DNA of 64,000 nt, taken from contig CM018038.1 in the NCBI GenBank assembly GCA_008638375.1, positions 28,246,753 through 28,310,752 on the forward strand. Reading direction: 5' to 3'. The notes below the pieces were generated by a model that did not search any database, was not told where the DNA came from, and saw only the letters and a list, made by a program, of their open reading frames with translations. Of the stretch, positions 45,300-57,230 are shown piece after piece. A program made the position numbers and the translations under genes. How positions within the stretch are numbered: position 1 is the first letter of the stretch; each line of letters opens with the position of its first letter. The DNA is from Nyssa sinensis. Its lineage: Eukaryota; Streptophyta; Magnoliopsida; Cornales; Nyssaceae.

Positions 45300-46610
45300 A
45301 AAAAAAATACCTAAACAAAAATCTAATCTTAATCTTAATCTAATTCTTTTTCTCTTCTTTTGTTCTCCCTTTTCATCGTCCTTAAAAATGACTTAGGGTT
45401 GTTAGGGAGGTGGTGGTCGGTGTCTCGTGCCAAGGATGCATTGTAATGTATCATTGACCTCGAGTACCTCCATCTTGGTTTTCGTGTGCTTTCTCTCATT
45501 GTGCTCATAGAGAACGTCGACACGTAGCTTAAGTATATATACAACGTTCTTTATGGCCCAGATTCTGTTGGTCATAGAAGGTAGGGTTTTGGAGAGATTG
45601 GATTCAATGGTCCAGAGTTGGTGTTAAAGTTCGGAGTTCATCTCTCAAAGAAGTGTGGTGATGGTGGAGGAAATTGGGGTAGGAAGAGGAGGAGTAGTGA
45701 TGGTCTGTATGGTAAAGAGAGTGGAAGAGTGAGGCTCTTGGGTTTGTTTGGGTTGTGGTACTGGAGCAAATTTGGGAACCCATCTATGTTCGGTTTCCTT
45801 ATACCCCGTGGACTTTGGAGTAAATGTCCATGTAGATGAGGAGATAAATGTCGATTTTACTTACCAAGGTTGATTTTGTAGTGTTTGAAGAGTGTCGTGA
45901 GGTGGTTTTTGTAGGGAAGAATACCTTTATTCTTCTTAAGGAAATTGTTCATGTGATGAAGGATAATGTGTGGGAGGTCAACCTTTTGGTGCTTCAAAAC
46001 ACACTAAATAAGGAACATATCCTTGTACGAGACAAAGTCTCAGTCTACCGGCATGGGGAAGAATGTTATGTGTGATGATGTGGTGGATCATGCAGGGACT
46101 TGAAAGTGGGTTAAGAGGTTTCGGTTTGAAAGCTCAGTGATGAAAGAGTCATTGCACGTTTGTTGTACGACCTATGAGGGGGTTGAGCCATTCACACACT
46201 ACCCAAGAGTTACTAGTGAACTCTTGGAATTCCCTATCGAGAATTTGAAACATTTCAGAGATGGACATGAGATAGAATGAGATGGGGTTGTCTAGGAGTC
46301 ATGAGGACTGCATTCAGGCCTTTAGGCATCTCAAAATACGTATAAAATAGTTGAACAAACGAGTGTATTGGATGTGGGAGGACTGAAAAAAACTTGGTCC
46401 ATTCGAGATAGTCTAAAGGATACCCAATGATAATGGATTGTAATTTAAAGAAGGGGGTGCTAATGGTTTTTCCATACTCTATGATACGATGCTTAATGTC
46501 ATCGTGGAATTTAAGAGTTATGGAGGTGTTAAGGAAGATTTGACGATCATATCGAGATTTGGTTCCATGTTCGGGATCGTTGTCATCTCTAAGGTGTTTA
46601 TCTAAGGATT
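45300..46610 (-). pseudogene. Env-like third frame of the Copia element (remnant)
   Basis: Between RNase H and the 3' LTR. The minus frame 46610-46255 contains SRYDRQIFLNTSI, IIEYGKTISTPFFKLQSI and WTKFFSVLPHPIHSFVQLFY, resembling the conserved block of plant retrotransposon env-like / putative plant transposon proteins. A charged, possibly helical stretch lies near 45540-45440 (LRVDVLYEHNERKHTKTKME). Several frameshifts. A (CT)n tract at about 46700-46762 precedes it. No membrane segment was identified; the assignment is from memory of the family pattern. Confidence 0.5.
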
Positions 46611-46719
46611 TGGATTATGGATTCTTGGTTCTAGGAGCCATGGAAGAGAGATTTGAAGGTTTGGGAGAGTTTTTGGCAGTTTTTGAATAGTTAGAAGAGA
46701 GAGACAGAGACAAAGAGAC

Positions 46720-46763
<44 letters not shown>

Positions 46764-46804
46764 TGAAGAATTGCAAAGAGCACAAGTTTGAAAATCACTC
46801 ATTT

Positions 46805-47095
46805 TTTTATAGATTCGACTAAATCAGTCGATTGACTTATACCATTAGTCAACTGGTTTTGCCCTAGTTTTGGGGTGGTCAACTGGTTCAACTAGTGCCT
46901 TTAATTCTTTTTTAAAAAACTTGATCAATCAACTAAATTTTTCATGCGGTCGACTAGTCCAACACATCAACCAACTGACTTGACCAGTGGCTAATTTCTT
47001 CTTTGCCTAATTGACTTCAGTAGACCTTATGGTCAACTTGTTCCTACTATCAATCGACTAATCCTCAAAGACAATCGATTGAGTTAAGGAAAGGT
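46805..47095 (-). repeat. Second cluster of GTCGACTGGTT-like motifs
   Basis: At least eight variants of AGTCGACTGGTT / AACTAGTCGACT, in both orientations, similar to those in both LTRs (44050-44405 and 52690-52925). It lies between the RNase H frame and the env-like frame, where no LTR is expected. Confidence 0.55.
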
Positions 47096-47375
47096 GACTT
47101 TTATCATTTAGTTACTCAAATCTTTTAGGTCAATCACTCCTAGTTCTCTTCTAATTAAGCAAAATCTCTCCTCATAGAGTGGTTTGGTGAATATATCCGC
47201 CAATTAATGGTTTGTATCAATGAACTCAAAGATTACATCATCATTTTGCACATAATCCCTAAGAAAATTATCTCTAATTTCTATGTGTTTGGTTATAAAG
47301 TGTTGAATTAAGTATTTACTTGTGTTTATAGCATTGGTATGAGCACACTTAATTGGAATTAGACAGTAATTAAGC

Positions 47376-48970
47376 TTAAAGTATTGAAGTTGTTACTTCA
47401 TATAAAGAGTTGAACACAACAACTTTTAGTTCATACATATTTTTCTTCGACCATGAATAATGCAACAAAATTTTGCTTTTGCTCAACCATGATGCAAGGG
47501 AATGTCCAAGAAAATGGAAAGTCACACGTGTGCTTTTTCTATCAACTTTGTAACTAGCAAAATCGGCATCTGAATATCTTAATAGATCAAATGATGTGTT
47601 TGTAGGGTAGAATAATCCTATGGTTGTTGTTCCTATTAAGTACATAAAAGTTTTTTTTACTACTTTTAGGTGTGATTCCTTAGGACAAAATTAAAATCTT
47701 TTACACAAGCATACACTAAATATAATGTTCTGATCTACTAGCTGTGAGATACAACAGTTTCCAATCATACCTCCACGTTTCTTAATATCTGCATCTTTTT
47801 TTTTTTCTGTCATTCTTTTCAAGTTTGGTGATAGCACTGATGGGAGTATTCATTGGTTTGGTATCTTTAATGCCAAACATTTTAAGTAATTCTTTAATAT
47901 ATTTAGATTAATTAATGAGTATTTCTTTTTTAAATTGTTTTATTTGTAATTTTAAGAAGAAGTTTAATTCTCTCATCATGCTTATTTCAAATTCATCTTG
48001 CACGCACTTAGCAAAATCCTTGCATAGATCCTCATTTATTGAGTCAAATATACTTGTCATCGACATATGTTTGCACAATGAGTATTGCCTTCCCTCTTGT
48101 TGTTTAATTATCTCATCATGCTTATTTCAAATTCATCTTGCATGCACTTAGCAAAATCCTTATATAGATCCTCATTTATTGAGTCCAATATACTATCATC
48201 GACATATGTTTGCACAATGAGTATTGCCTTCCCTTTTGTTTTTATAAAAAAAGTCATATCTATTTTTCTTCTAATGAATTCATTTTTTTGTGAGGAAACC
48301 ACTAAGTCTTTCATACCAAGCTCTTGAAACTTGCTTCAAACCATACGAGGTTTTAGTTAGCTTATATACACATGGTTTGGATTTTCATGGTTTTCAAATC
48401 GGGAAAATTGTTCAACATATACTTCCTCGACTATGAATCCATTTAAGAATGCACCATTTATATCTATTTGATAAAGTTTGAAACTCTTATGGCATGCAAA
48501 GGCAAGTAACATTCTTATAATTTCTAATATAGCAACCAGAGCAAAAAAAAAAAAAAAAAAAAAGGTTTCTTCTTAATCAATGCCCTTTTATTGGTTGTAT
48601 CATTGAGCTACTAACCTAACTTTATTTCTAGTTATATTCCCTTCTTCATCTTTTTTGTTTTTAAAGATCCATTTAGTTCCAATTACATTTTAGTCTATAG
48701 GTCTAGGTACTGAAGCTCCACACAGTATTTCTTTCAAATTGATTTAGCTCTTCTTGCATAGCTAATATCCAAGATTCATCATTTTCAACTTCTTAAATAT
48801 TTTTAGGTTCAATTTGAGATAAATGCTAGATTATTACACATATTTCTCAATGATGTTCTTATAGCAACTCTTTGAGTTGGTTTCACCTATGATTTGATCT
48901 TTAGGATGATCTATGACAAACTTATATTCTTTGGAATGGTCTAATCTAACATTTTAAGTTACAACTTTAT
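47376..48970 (-). pseudogene. Copia reverse transcriptase and RNase H remnant
   Basis: 48314-48108 keeps the catalytic motif YVDD in ILIVQTYVDDSILDS. A 115-bp block around it is tandemly repeated (about 47970-48090 and 48110-48225). 47645-47376 is RNase H: YSDADFASYKVDRKSTRVTF and SLASWLSKSK. The remaining RT is split by stops. An A-run at 48544-48563 interrupts it. Confidence 0.8.
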
Positions 48971-49001
48971 TTTCTATTTTACCTTCTTCCTTTTCTTCTT
49001 T

Positions 49002-50400
49002 TCAATCTTCAAGATTTTGATGATTTAGATTATTGTTATCTTGAAGTAGTTCATTTGTATTTGAATTATTTTGTACATCATCATCATCCACATTTTTCTT
49101 TGAGGAGTGAGGATAAGATTCATCAAATACAATATGTATAGATTCTTCTAAAGTTACAATTCTTTTATTCAAGATTCTATATGCCTTACTTATGGTAGAG
49201 TATTCTACAAAAATTCCTTCATTGGATTTAGTATCAAATGTTTCTAAGTTCTCTTTGTCATTTAGCATATAGCATTTGCAACCAAATACATGAAAGTAGC
49301 TAATGATTGACTTTTTACTATTCCAAAGGTCATAAGGTGTTTTATTAAGTTTTGACCTTATACTTACTCTATTAATCACATAACAAGCAGTGTTTATTAC
49401 TTCAGCCCAAAATTATTTGAAGTAGGTTATGCTCATTAAGCATTGTTCTAGCTATTTCTTGGAGTGATTTATTTTTCCTTTTAACTACTCCATTTTGTTT
49501 AGGGGTTCTAGGGGCTAAAAAATTGTAACCAATTCTGCATTCATCACAATATTTTTTTATATCCCTATTATCAAATTCTCTACCTCTATCACTTCTAACA
49601 TTGTTAATGGTATAACCTTTTTTCATTTTGGATTCTCCTACATAATTTTGTGAAGGCTTCATGTGCCTCATCTTTATGAGAGAGAAATAACACCTAAGTA
49701 TATCTTAAGTAATCATTAACAATCACAAAGGCATAATGTTTTCCTCTTAAGCTTGCAACCCTAGTTAGTCCAAATGCAAGAGTTGTAATGACCTATTTGT
49801 TGAAATATCGTTATTCTTTTTTAAGGAGTTTTTCACTTGTTTTCCTAGTTGGCAAGTATTACAAACACCATCTTTCACCAATTTGGTTTTAAGTGAGCTT
49901 TTAACTAATTCATGTCTAGACAAGTTGGAAATCAATTCCATACTTGCATGACCTAGTCTCCCTATTCCATAACCAACTATTTTCATTTATGACCGCAAAA
50001 TATTTAACATTTTGTGATACAATATAATCAAGATCAATGCAATAGATACTGTTATCCCTATATGCAACAAATAATATATTCTCATGGTTGCATGCATCTT
50101 TAATTCGACATGTATTCGCTTCAAAAATAACAACATAACATTTATCACATAGTTGACTAACGTTAAGTAAGTTATGTTTCAAGCCATCAACTAGAAGTAA
50201 CATTTCCAATAGATAAAGATGAACTTTTACCTATGCTTCTAATGCCTATGGTTTTACCTTTTGAGTTGTTTCCAAAACTCATATATCCACCATCTTTTGA
50301 ATTGAGAGATGTAAACTTAGCTTTGTCTCCAGTCATGTGTCTTGAGCCTCCACAATCAAGGAACCATTTTTCCTTACTTAATGAAGACTTCAAGCACACC
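49002..50400 (-). pseudogene. Copia protease and integrase remnant
   Basis: 50399-50187: protease region, WFLDCGGSRHMTGD where LDSGCSRHMTGD is usual, so the active-site Ser is changed. 49986-49765: pre-integrase zinc region (GHASMELISNLSRHELV, CNTCQLGKQ). 49671-49402: core with RSDRGREFDN and APRTPKQNGVVKRKNKSLQE. 49379-49002: C-terminal part with PYDLWNSKKSIISYFHVFGC. Frameshifts separate the blocks. Confidence 0.85.
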
Positions 50401-50412
50401 TACAAAAGCAAC

Positions 50413-51990
50413 TCAAGTAACTCTTTGTGGTACCCATACTTTTGTGGGTCCTTGTAGGTTAGTCATAGGTAAACAAGTTCCTTTTGGAACCCAGATTATT
50501 TTGCCTTTGTCTTTCATGTCTTTCCTAGATTTTCTTGAAGATTGTGCATGAATAATTTCATTAGAATTAGAGGCTCCAATAAAGAAGTTTTGATAAAAAT
50601 TTTGTTTAGTATGAGCATTATATCTCAAATCGGATTTATCAAAGACACATCTTTATTATGAATCTTATTTAAAATCTCACTATCCTTTGTAAATCTTGTT
50701 ATAGTGAAATTTAGATCATTTGCCTTCTTCTTAGGAGAGGAGTTTTCTTCCTCAAGATCCTTATTTTTTAAGTACAAGGAATCTTTTTCTTTCTTTGAAA
50801 CTTCATTTTGATCATTTGAAATTTGAAAATCATTTGAAAGAGAAGAGATTTTCTTATTAAGATTCTTGTTTTCAAAAAAGATTTTCTTAAGCTCCTTATG
50901 CACTTCCTCAAAAACATTTTGTAATTCTTCATAAGAAGGAAATGAGTCAAGGTTAGAGTTTACTTCATCTTCTTGAGCTAGGACACAAAAGTTAGCCACT
51001 TCTTGGTCACTTGATTCTTCTTCCGATTAGTCCCAAGAAACTTTCATTGACTTCTTTTTGGTTCTCCTTCCTTCTCCTTTGAGTTGAGGACACTCCGCCT
51101 GTACGTATCCCAACTTGTGTCATTCGTAGGAAGTTGGAGGCTTTTTCTATCTTGATTCCCATTTTTGTTGCTTCTAATTTTATTGCTTCTTTCTTAGGTA
51201 GCTTTTAAACTTCTGTGTGATGAAGGCTACATCCTCATCATTTTCTCGATCCTCTTTTTCTTCATCATCTTTACTTGTATGAAATGAGGATTTGAGGGAA
51301 AAGTTCTTCTTTGATTTTTTCTCTTTTTCATGGCTTCTATGGTTAGCTCACGAGTCATAAGAGATCCGATAAGCTTATTAAGGCTTAGTTTGTTAAGATC
51401 ATTTGCTTCTTGGATGGTCGTCACATTGGCTTCCCACATTCTTGGTAGAGACCAAAGAATTTTTCTCATCATCTCAACATTAGTATAGCTCTTAGCAAGA
51501 ACCTTCAAAGAGTTAATAATATTAGTAAAGCGAGTAAATATTTTGGCAATGGACTCACTAACATCTACCTTAAATAGTTCATAGTTATTAATTAACATGC
51601 TGATTTTTTACTCTTTGACTTGATTGATATATTCGTAGATAACCTCAAGTTTATCCCATACCTCCTTTACGGATTCACAAGCAGAGATTCTATTAAAATC
51701 ATTTTCTTATAAAGCACAATATAAATTGCTCATGACCTTAGCATTTGTTTGAATGAGTTTGAAACTATTCTCATCCCATTCTTATTCTCCCTTAGTAACC
51801 TTGGTTGTGCTAGTAGAACTTTCAGCTTTCATAGAAATGTGAGGCTCATTTGTAATGACCTTCAATATTTCATAATTTAATGCTTGAAGATAGATCTTCA
51901 TTCTAGCTTTCCAATAGGTGTAGTTTTGGCCTACTAAATAATAGAGGTCTATCTTTCGATTACCCTTTCGGCAAAGACGGTTTCTATAAT
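50413..51990 (-). pseudogene. Copia gag remnant
   Basis: From 51990: MKIYLQALNYEILKVI, then ESVKEVWDKLEVIYE, ANVTTIQEANDLNKLSLNKLIGSL (UBN2-type gag). A degenerate CCHC knuckle near 51060-51125 reads HKLGYVQAECPQLK with the first Cys lost. 50999-50625 is Lys/Glu/Asn-rich and heptad-like, a probable coiled coil as in SIRE gags. Several stops. Confidence 0.78.
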
Positions 51991-52041
51991 ATTTGCCATA
52001 TCTTTTCTTTTAGAGTGTCAACTCTATTTTGCTAAGTACAA

Positions 52042-52056
52042 GGTTCTGAAACCACT
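52042..52056 (-). other. Primer binding site of the Copia element
   Basis: On minus, directly after the LTR end GGGCAACA, the sequence AGTGGTTTCAGAACC resembles the complement of the initiator-Met tRNA 3' end (TGGTATCAGAGCC) with two changes. Confidence 0.75.
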
Positions 52057-53412
52057 TGTTGCCCAGATATTTACCTTAAAGGGGGGGGTGAATAGGGTAT
52101 TTAGAAAATATTAAGAACTTTTGCAAACTTTAAAAATGTATGCAAGAAATGCATAAGTTTGTACAAAAGTAGAAAGAGAAAGAAAGAGCAAACATAATAA
52201 TTTTTACAAGGTTCGAAAAACTTCATGCGTCCTCAACTCAAGCATTCCCACTTGAGTTTTTGCCATTATCTTGATCTCCTTAGTAGGTGGAGGTCAAACC
52301 TTTACAATTAGAACTCCTGGCTCTTTGCCTAGCAAAATATCCTTTTTGCCTCACAATGGTAGCACCTACCGTCAAATCTTACCGCAATGAGAAGATACAA
52401 AGTTTATTTATCAATAAACACTCTCTTCAAGAATAGATTGGTACAATAAATTCTTACTCTTTATAGATAGATCAAGTGTAAACTCATAATATTTAAGATG
52501 AGTAGAACTTTTATAATTAGGTTTTTAATAGTTAGATCTAAAATCAAGAATAAAGATGTAGAAGTGTAAACTTGTAAAAAGATAGCAATAAATGATTTAG
52601 AAAACCTCAATTTATAACCATCAATGGCCATTATATTTCAAAATAGAGTCGTTCTCCTCTTTTTTGTCTGTTCAAAATTTGAGTTTTTGATTGACAGATC
52701 GACAAAATGATCGACTGATCAGCTCAACTGATTTGTCCAAAGGATTTGAGGTTCAAGTGTTCAAAAACAATCAATCGACCGGTTCTTCTATACACTATTT
52801 TAGCCTTAAAAGGTAGTCAACTAAATCATCTAATAAGTCGATTGTATTGGATAGTATATTCAAGCTATTTTCTTGAAATTGTCACTCAGTCGACTAGTTC
52901 TAGGAATTGGTCAACTGATTTTGGATAGAAATGGTATTTTTGCTTATTTGTTTCATAGTGTTCCAATTTTCAAAACCTTTTTATCTTTTAAAACTTGAGG
53001 AATAGCAATGTATTGTTTTGAAAAACAATTTTGGGATTTGTTATAGTTGGTCATATTAAATAGAAAGAGCTTACGACCAATGATTAATCAAATTCTATAT
53101 CACTCAAAACTCAAAATAAAGAAATTAAAAAAACTTCTCTTGATTTGTCTTGATTCTCTAGGCTTGAGCGTGTCTATTTGCTTGAATCATCATGGAAAGC
53201 ATTTCACTTGATTTGATTTTATCTTTGAAGCTTGCACTTGAGTGGAGTCCTTAAACTTGATGAACTTTGTCATTCCTTGGTCAACAATTTTCTTTGACCT
53301 AGATGACTTATTTGTATTATCACTAGAATAAAAGCATTAGTACACATGAACAATGTCTTATTATCATAAAAATTAATAAAATGCCCTTGGTTGAAAACTC
53401 TTAGAGTTAACA
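52057..53412 (-). repeat. 5' LTR of the Copia element
   Basis: 1356 bp, minus start TGTTAACTC and end GGGCAACA. Shares its whole length with 43416-44889, with visible point changes and indels. A C-rich minus run appears as a G-run at 52081-52089 on plus. Confidence 0.85.
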
Positions 53413-54010
53413 ACATTCTTTTGATTCAACAATTAAGGCTTAATAAACATCACATTCTTATTTTACGTTACTTTTTTCTTTCTATATATCTTGAATAGCA
53501 ATAGGGCAGCACAGAGAAGTCCAGAAGGTGACAGTAGAATCTGATTGTGTGAATGTTATCTCGTTTCTGAAGGGAGAGACAGTTAACCCCTGGCCTGAGG
53601 TGCTGATTAAGGACAGCCTGTGTTATGCCAGCCTTCTCCAAAGTTGCAGATTCATACATACATGTAGGGAAGGCAACAAAAAGTGCAGACTATTTAGCTA
53701 ATCTGGGCCAGCAAGACCACAGGAATCTCGTGGCCATGGAAAACCCTCCTGAGGGAGTTCTGTTTTGTTTGAGAGCTGACCTCATGTCCGTTGCTTTTGA
53801 GAGGGGCAGCTAGGCTTCCTTGTTTCTGCTTGTTTCTGTTTTTCATTTTTTCTTTCTTTCTGTCTTTGTTTGTTCTATTTCCATTCTACCAAAAAAATAT
53901 GGGAGTTGGATTTGATCACCAAATCAGCAATAGGGATCCTATTACAAATATAAATTTAATTAGTGGTCTTTCTCTTGGCATAAAGTGACATTAAATGTTT
54001 TAATCGTAAG
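53413..54010 (-). promoter_or_regulatory. Promoter of the glucanase pseudogene, right part, with insertion
   Basis: Matches about 10690-11070 of unit A except for the inserted block 53507-53925 and the absence of the MITE found at 10791-10941. It diverges from unit A after about 54005. Confidence 0.6.
53507..53925 (+). mobile_element. Retroposed RNase H-like fragment, 419 bp, 10-bp TSD
   Basis: Perfect target duplication AGCAATAGGG at 53497-53506 and 53926-53935. The insert encodes the second half of an RNase H-like (RVT_3) domain: VTVESDCVNVISFLKGE, then after one frameshift KSADYLANLGQQDHRNL and a C-terminal tail ending at 53813. The 3' end is T/A-rich but lacks a clean poly-A. Likely a severely 5'-truncated LINE or a LINE-mobilised fragment. 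Absent from unit A. Confidence 0.8.
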
Positions 54011-54644
54011 GTTTTATCTTTGAATCTATTAAGGGAATTGACCTCCCCTATACTCGGGTACCATTTCAAATCTCCAACCGACCATGACATTATCCATTGA
54101 TGACCAAAAAGAGTTATGAAAATATTCCATATATCCTTAGCAAATGGACAATGAAGTGAAGAAAAAAATGATTGTTAAACTCTTCCCCCTCGAGCACTTC
54201 ATCGAAAATCAAAATTTCCCCAAGCCATCATTCACGCAAGACCCTCCAAAGAGCCTTAAGATTCCAATCCATTCTTAAGTAGTCAAAATGATGCTAATAA
54301 ATAGGGTTACATTTAACGAGACTATTACCTAAATGTGAAAAAAACAAAAAAAAAAAAAACCACTCCTCACAATCTATAAGTTTTATTTCAAAGAATAAAA
54401 TTTAAGAAAAAAAGGCACACACAACCAAGTCAAGAGCCCCTTCCTTTTCATCTACATATGACTAAGAATGACAACGGAACAGATGACCCATTTTCCAATC
54501 CCATCCAGCAAAAAAAAAGTTTTTCTTCAAGCCTATTTAAATATTGTGCTAGGTGAGAACAGGTCCTAATTTATTTTTAAACTTCTATTTTTTTATTAAA
54601 CTAATTGTAATTAACACATTTCAAACAAAACGATACGTGTTAAC

Positions 54645-54677
<33 letters not shown>

Positions 54678-55010
54678 AAATTAAAATAACATTATTTTCT
54701 TTTTCTAAAATATAACTCTTATCAAATTTGTATAAACTTATAATGAATGACTAAAAAAATATTATTATAAAATTATGTAAAATCAAAACTCTTATTATTA
54801 TTTTATTTTATATAATCAAAAGGGGACAGGATGCCTTCACCTCAAATCTTAACAGGATAAAAATAACTTCTCCCAAACCCGTGCCATTAAGGACCTGGGT
54901 ATCTTGTTTTTATGTTTCATTTATATGTACTAACTTAACGTCTTCAAAATTGCCACAGGGGTTATAGCCCTGGGCCGGGTGGTTATCTGTTGGTTTTCCT
55001 GTAATGGACT
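54011..55010. other. Unit B-specific filler with LINE-like fragment
   Basis: 54065-54300 reads on minus like a zinc-binding end of a LINE (FGHQWIMSW preceded by FAKDIWN). 54350-54830 is AT-rich with a (TA)n tract at 54645-54670. No gene. Replaces part of the unit A sequence between 11040 and 14457. Confidence 0.4.
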
Positions 55011-55303
55011 GGGATTCACTTCGTCATCCCATCCCCATGTAATTAGGAAATTGACATAACAGTTTGTCTAGTGAAACAATGAAATCCGAATCAATCATCA
55101 TAATTTCAAAAAGTTGCATTCACTTGTATCAACTGTAGATGCTTAAGATTGTTAATAAAGACATTTACATAAGGTGACACTATAGTTTAAAAGAAATGAA
55201 AAGGCAACATTACTTTTTATCCCATCCGCTAAATGACCATGCGTCGAAGTCTCCCACGTGATGATATCAGCTCCAAATGGTAGACATTTCAATTTGACCA
55301 AAC

Positions 55304-55446
55304 TTACTCCGAATGCGAAGTCCAATAAATCAGCCCGCTGCAGGGAACAATATCCGAGTTATAAGAGGATTTACACAAGAATACAACAGATAACAGTAAA
55401 AATGTGAGTGCACATATTGAAAAATGAACTAGGTGCATGCACTTGC

Positions 55447-55489
<43 letters not shown>

Positions 55490-56050
55490 TGTAAATCAAT
55501 GCAGTAGAGGAAACCAGCAATTGGATTGACATGCCCAGGCACGGCATGTCAAGTACATACAAGTTATTCTATGTTAGGACATGGAAATTGTGATGAAACC
55601 AATAGAGCTAGCTTCGTACGAGGTTTCACTACCATGGGTTATTAACACCTGATAAAGACCACCAACAGGTAAGGTATGGATAGGACCTTTTTTTATGTTT
55701 TTATTTTATTTTTTTTATGTTTTTTTTGGAGAAAGAGAGGGGGAGGGGGGAATTGTCGATAATGCATGATATAAAAAGTATATTTGAGGTCAGCATATAT
55801 ATATATATATACATATATATATGTTGTACACATCTGCATCAATCTAAATATGCACACAAACATTCAAAAACACTAGTACATCCAAAGAGCATTACCTGAT
55901 CAACACAAATACACACTGCAAAACACCCGCAGTTCCTGTCCACTCTGAAGGACCAGTTTTCACAATTGAATCTTGTATCAATAGGCCCACAGAAGGCCTG
56001 CCAGAGAGACAAAGGATACAACATAAGCAAGGAAAAGCCAAAGCTTCAAC
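55304..56050 (-). pseudogene. TMEM50-like exons 3 and 4, unit B, frameshifted
   Basis: Exon 4 at 55337-55304 is intact (GLIYWTSHSE, stop). Exon 3 at 56050-55896 has both splice sites but is 155 nt instead of 153: two bases are added near 56001 (AAGGCCTGCC against AAGCCGCC in copy A), shifting the frame inside the third hydrophobic segment. Exons 1-2 of this copy would lie beyond the right edge. The intron between them (558 bp) carries a (GA)n tract at 55449-55488 absent from copy A. Probably a pseudogene. Confidence 0.85.
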
Positions 56051-57230
56051 CTGCAAATTTACAAGTCACAGCAGTAACAAGGATTAAAATCGTCGCTCGA
56101 CTGGTATACATGTTGTAAAGCTTATGAAAATCATAATTTGGTAAAGACATGTAACGAGACGCACAATAATAACTTGTACATTTGCTTAGCTTCAAACTTG
56201 TCCTATACAACTTTTGGTGAAACACTTGAAGGAGAGACTGACAAGCCACAACTGTCTCAAAGAACCTCTTTTTAAGTCACAATGTGCACAAGCTTGTGCT
56301 GCAACTTTTAAAATCATTTGTGCGCTTCAGTCAAGTCTCTATATTGGAGTTCTGGAACCTAATTGTGATGTTAGTCAAAAAAATAACTAAAGGGGTGAAG
56401 TTGATATGGCACTTGAAAGTTGATATCATCTCTGGCATTACAATTATTATTATCACTATTTTGGAAGGTATTTTTTTTTTTTTTTTGTGTGTGTGTGTGT
56501 GTCTTGGGTGGGGATCCATCACTGTGGGTACACAACTGACGATCAAAAGTTATTGAACAATAGGAGTTGCTTCAAAGGAGATGTACACCCCAGTCAGAAT
56601 TTTTAATATAATTGACATGAAAGACTGGTTCTTTGCTGGCCCAACAAAGACACACTTTGGACAAGCTTGCTTCAATTTGCAGCTATACAAAAACAAGTAA
56701 GGTTGAACAAATATCTAGGGAGTAAACTTTATTTATTTATTGTTTTTGGCAGGTAACCTGACCTTGATTCAATATTGTTCACAGCCCCAGATAGCAAATG
56801 AATTTTATATATATTATAATAGTAAGAAAGCTTAAACCAAGTGACCAGAGCTTGATTCATTCGGAAAATACAGGATTTCTTAAACAGCCAGAGACAGCTG
56901 ATAAACTTTTAATGTTAATTATACTCCCTCTGCCCCAAAATTAGGGACCTTTTTTGGAATTCCAACTTCTTAAGGAAACATATTTTAAATCCTTGAGTTG
57001 TGGAGTAATTTTTGAGTTTCCAAAATTACCCTTCGCTTAAATTAACTTTTAAGCTTTGGCGGGAAGGATTTCTGAATGATGAGATGAGTTACCCCGACAA
57101 TGCGAAAATTCCAAGGTTGTCGCTTATTGGTAAGTGTAGGGTGAGGGCCGGATCGGACGGGGTTGTTTTTGAAATTTGAACTTTCCCATAAAGAAATTGT
57201 GTCAGAAGATAGTTTTTGCAATCTTGTTTG

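Larger units (their letters stand above)
43416..53412 (-). mobile_element. Copia retrotransposon of SIRE/Maximus type, 10 kb
   Basis: LTRs at 43416-44889 and 52057-53412. ACATT flanks both ends (43408-43412, with three extra bases, and 53413-53417), consistent with a 5-bp duplication. Minus-strand order: gag, protease, integrase, RT, RNase H (Copia order), then an extra env-like frame before the 3' LTR. The primer site next to the 5' LTR matches initiator-Met tRNA. A coiled-coil-rich gag and the additional frame fit the SIRE lineage. Frameshifts and stops make it non-functional. Inserted in the glucanase pseudogene promoter, in unit B only. Confidence 0.88.

Noticed and set aside
45618..46075. 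Plus-strand frames of 73 and 75 codons
   Set aside because: They lie antisense to the env-like remnant of the Copia element and have no family match.
46602..46802. Serine/leucine-rich minus frame
   Set aside because: Produced by a (CT)n microsatellite.
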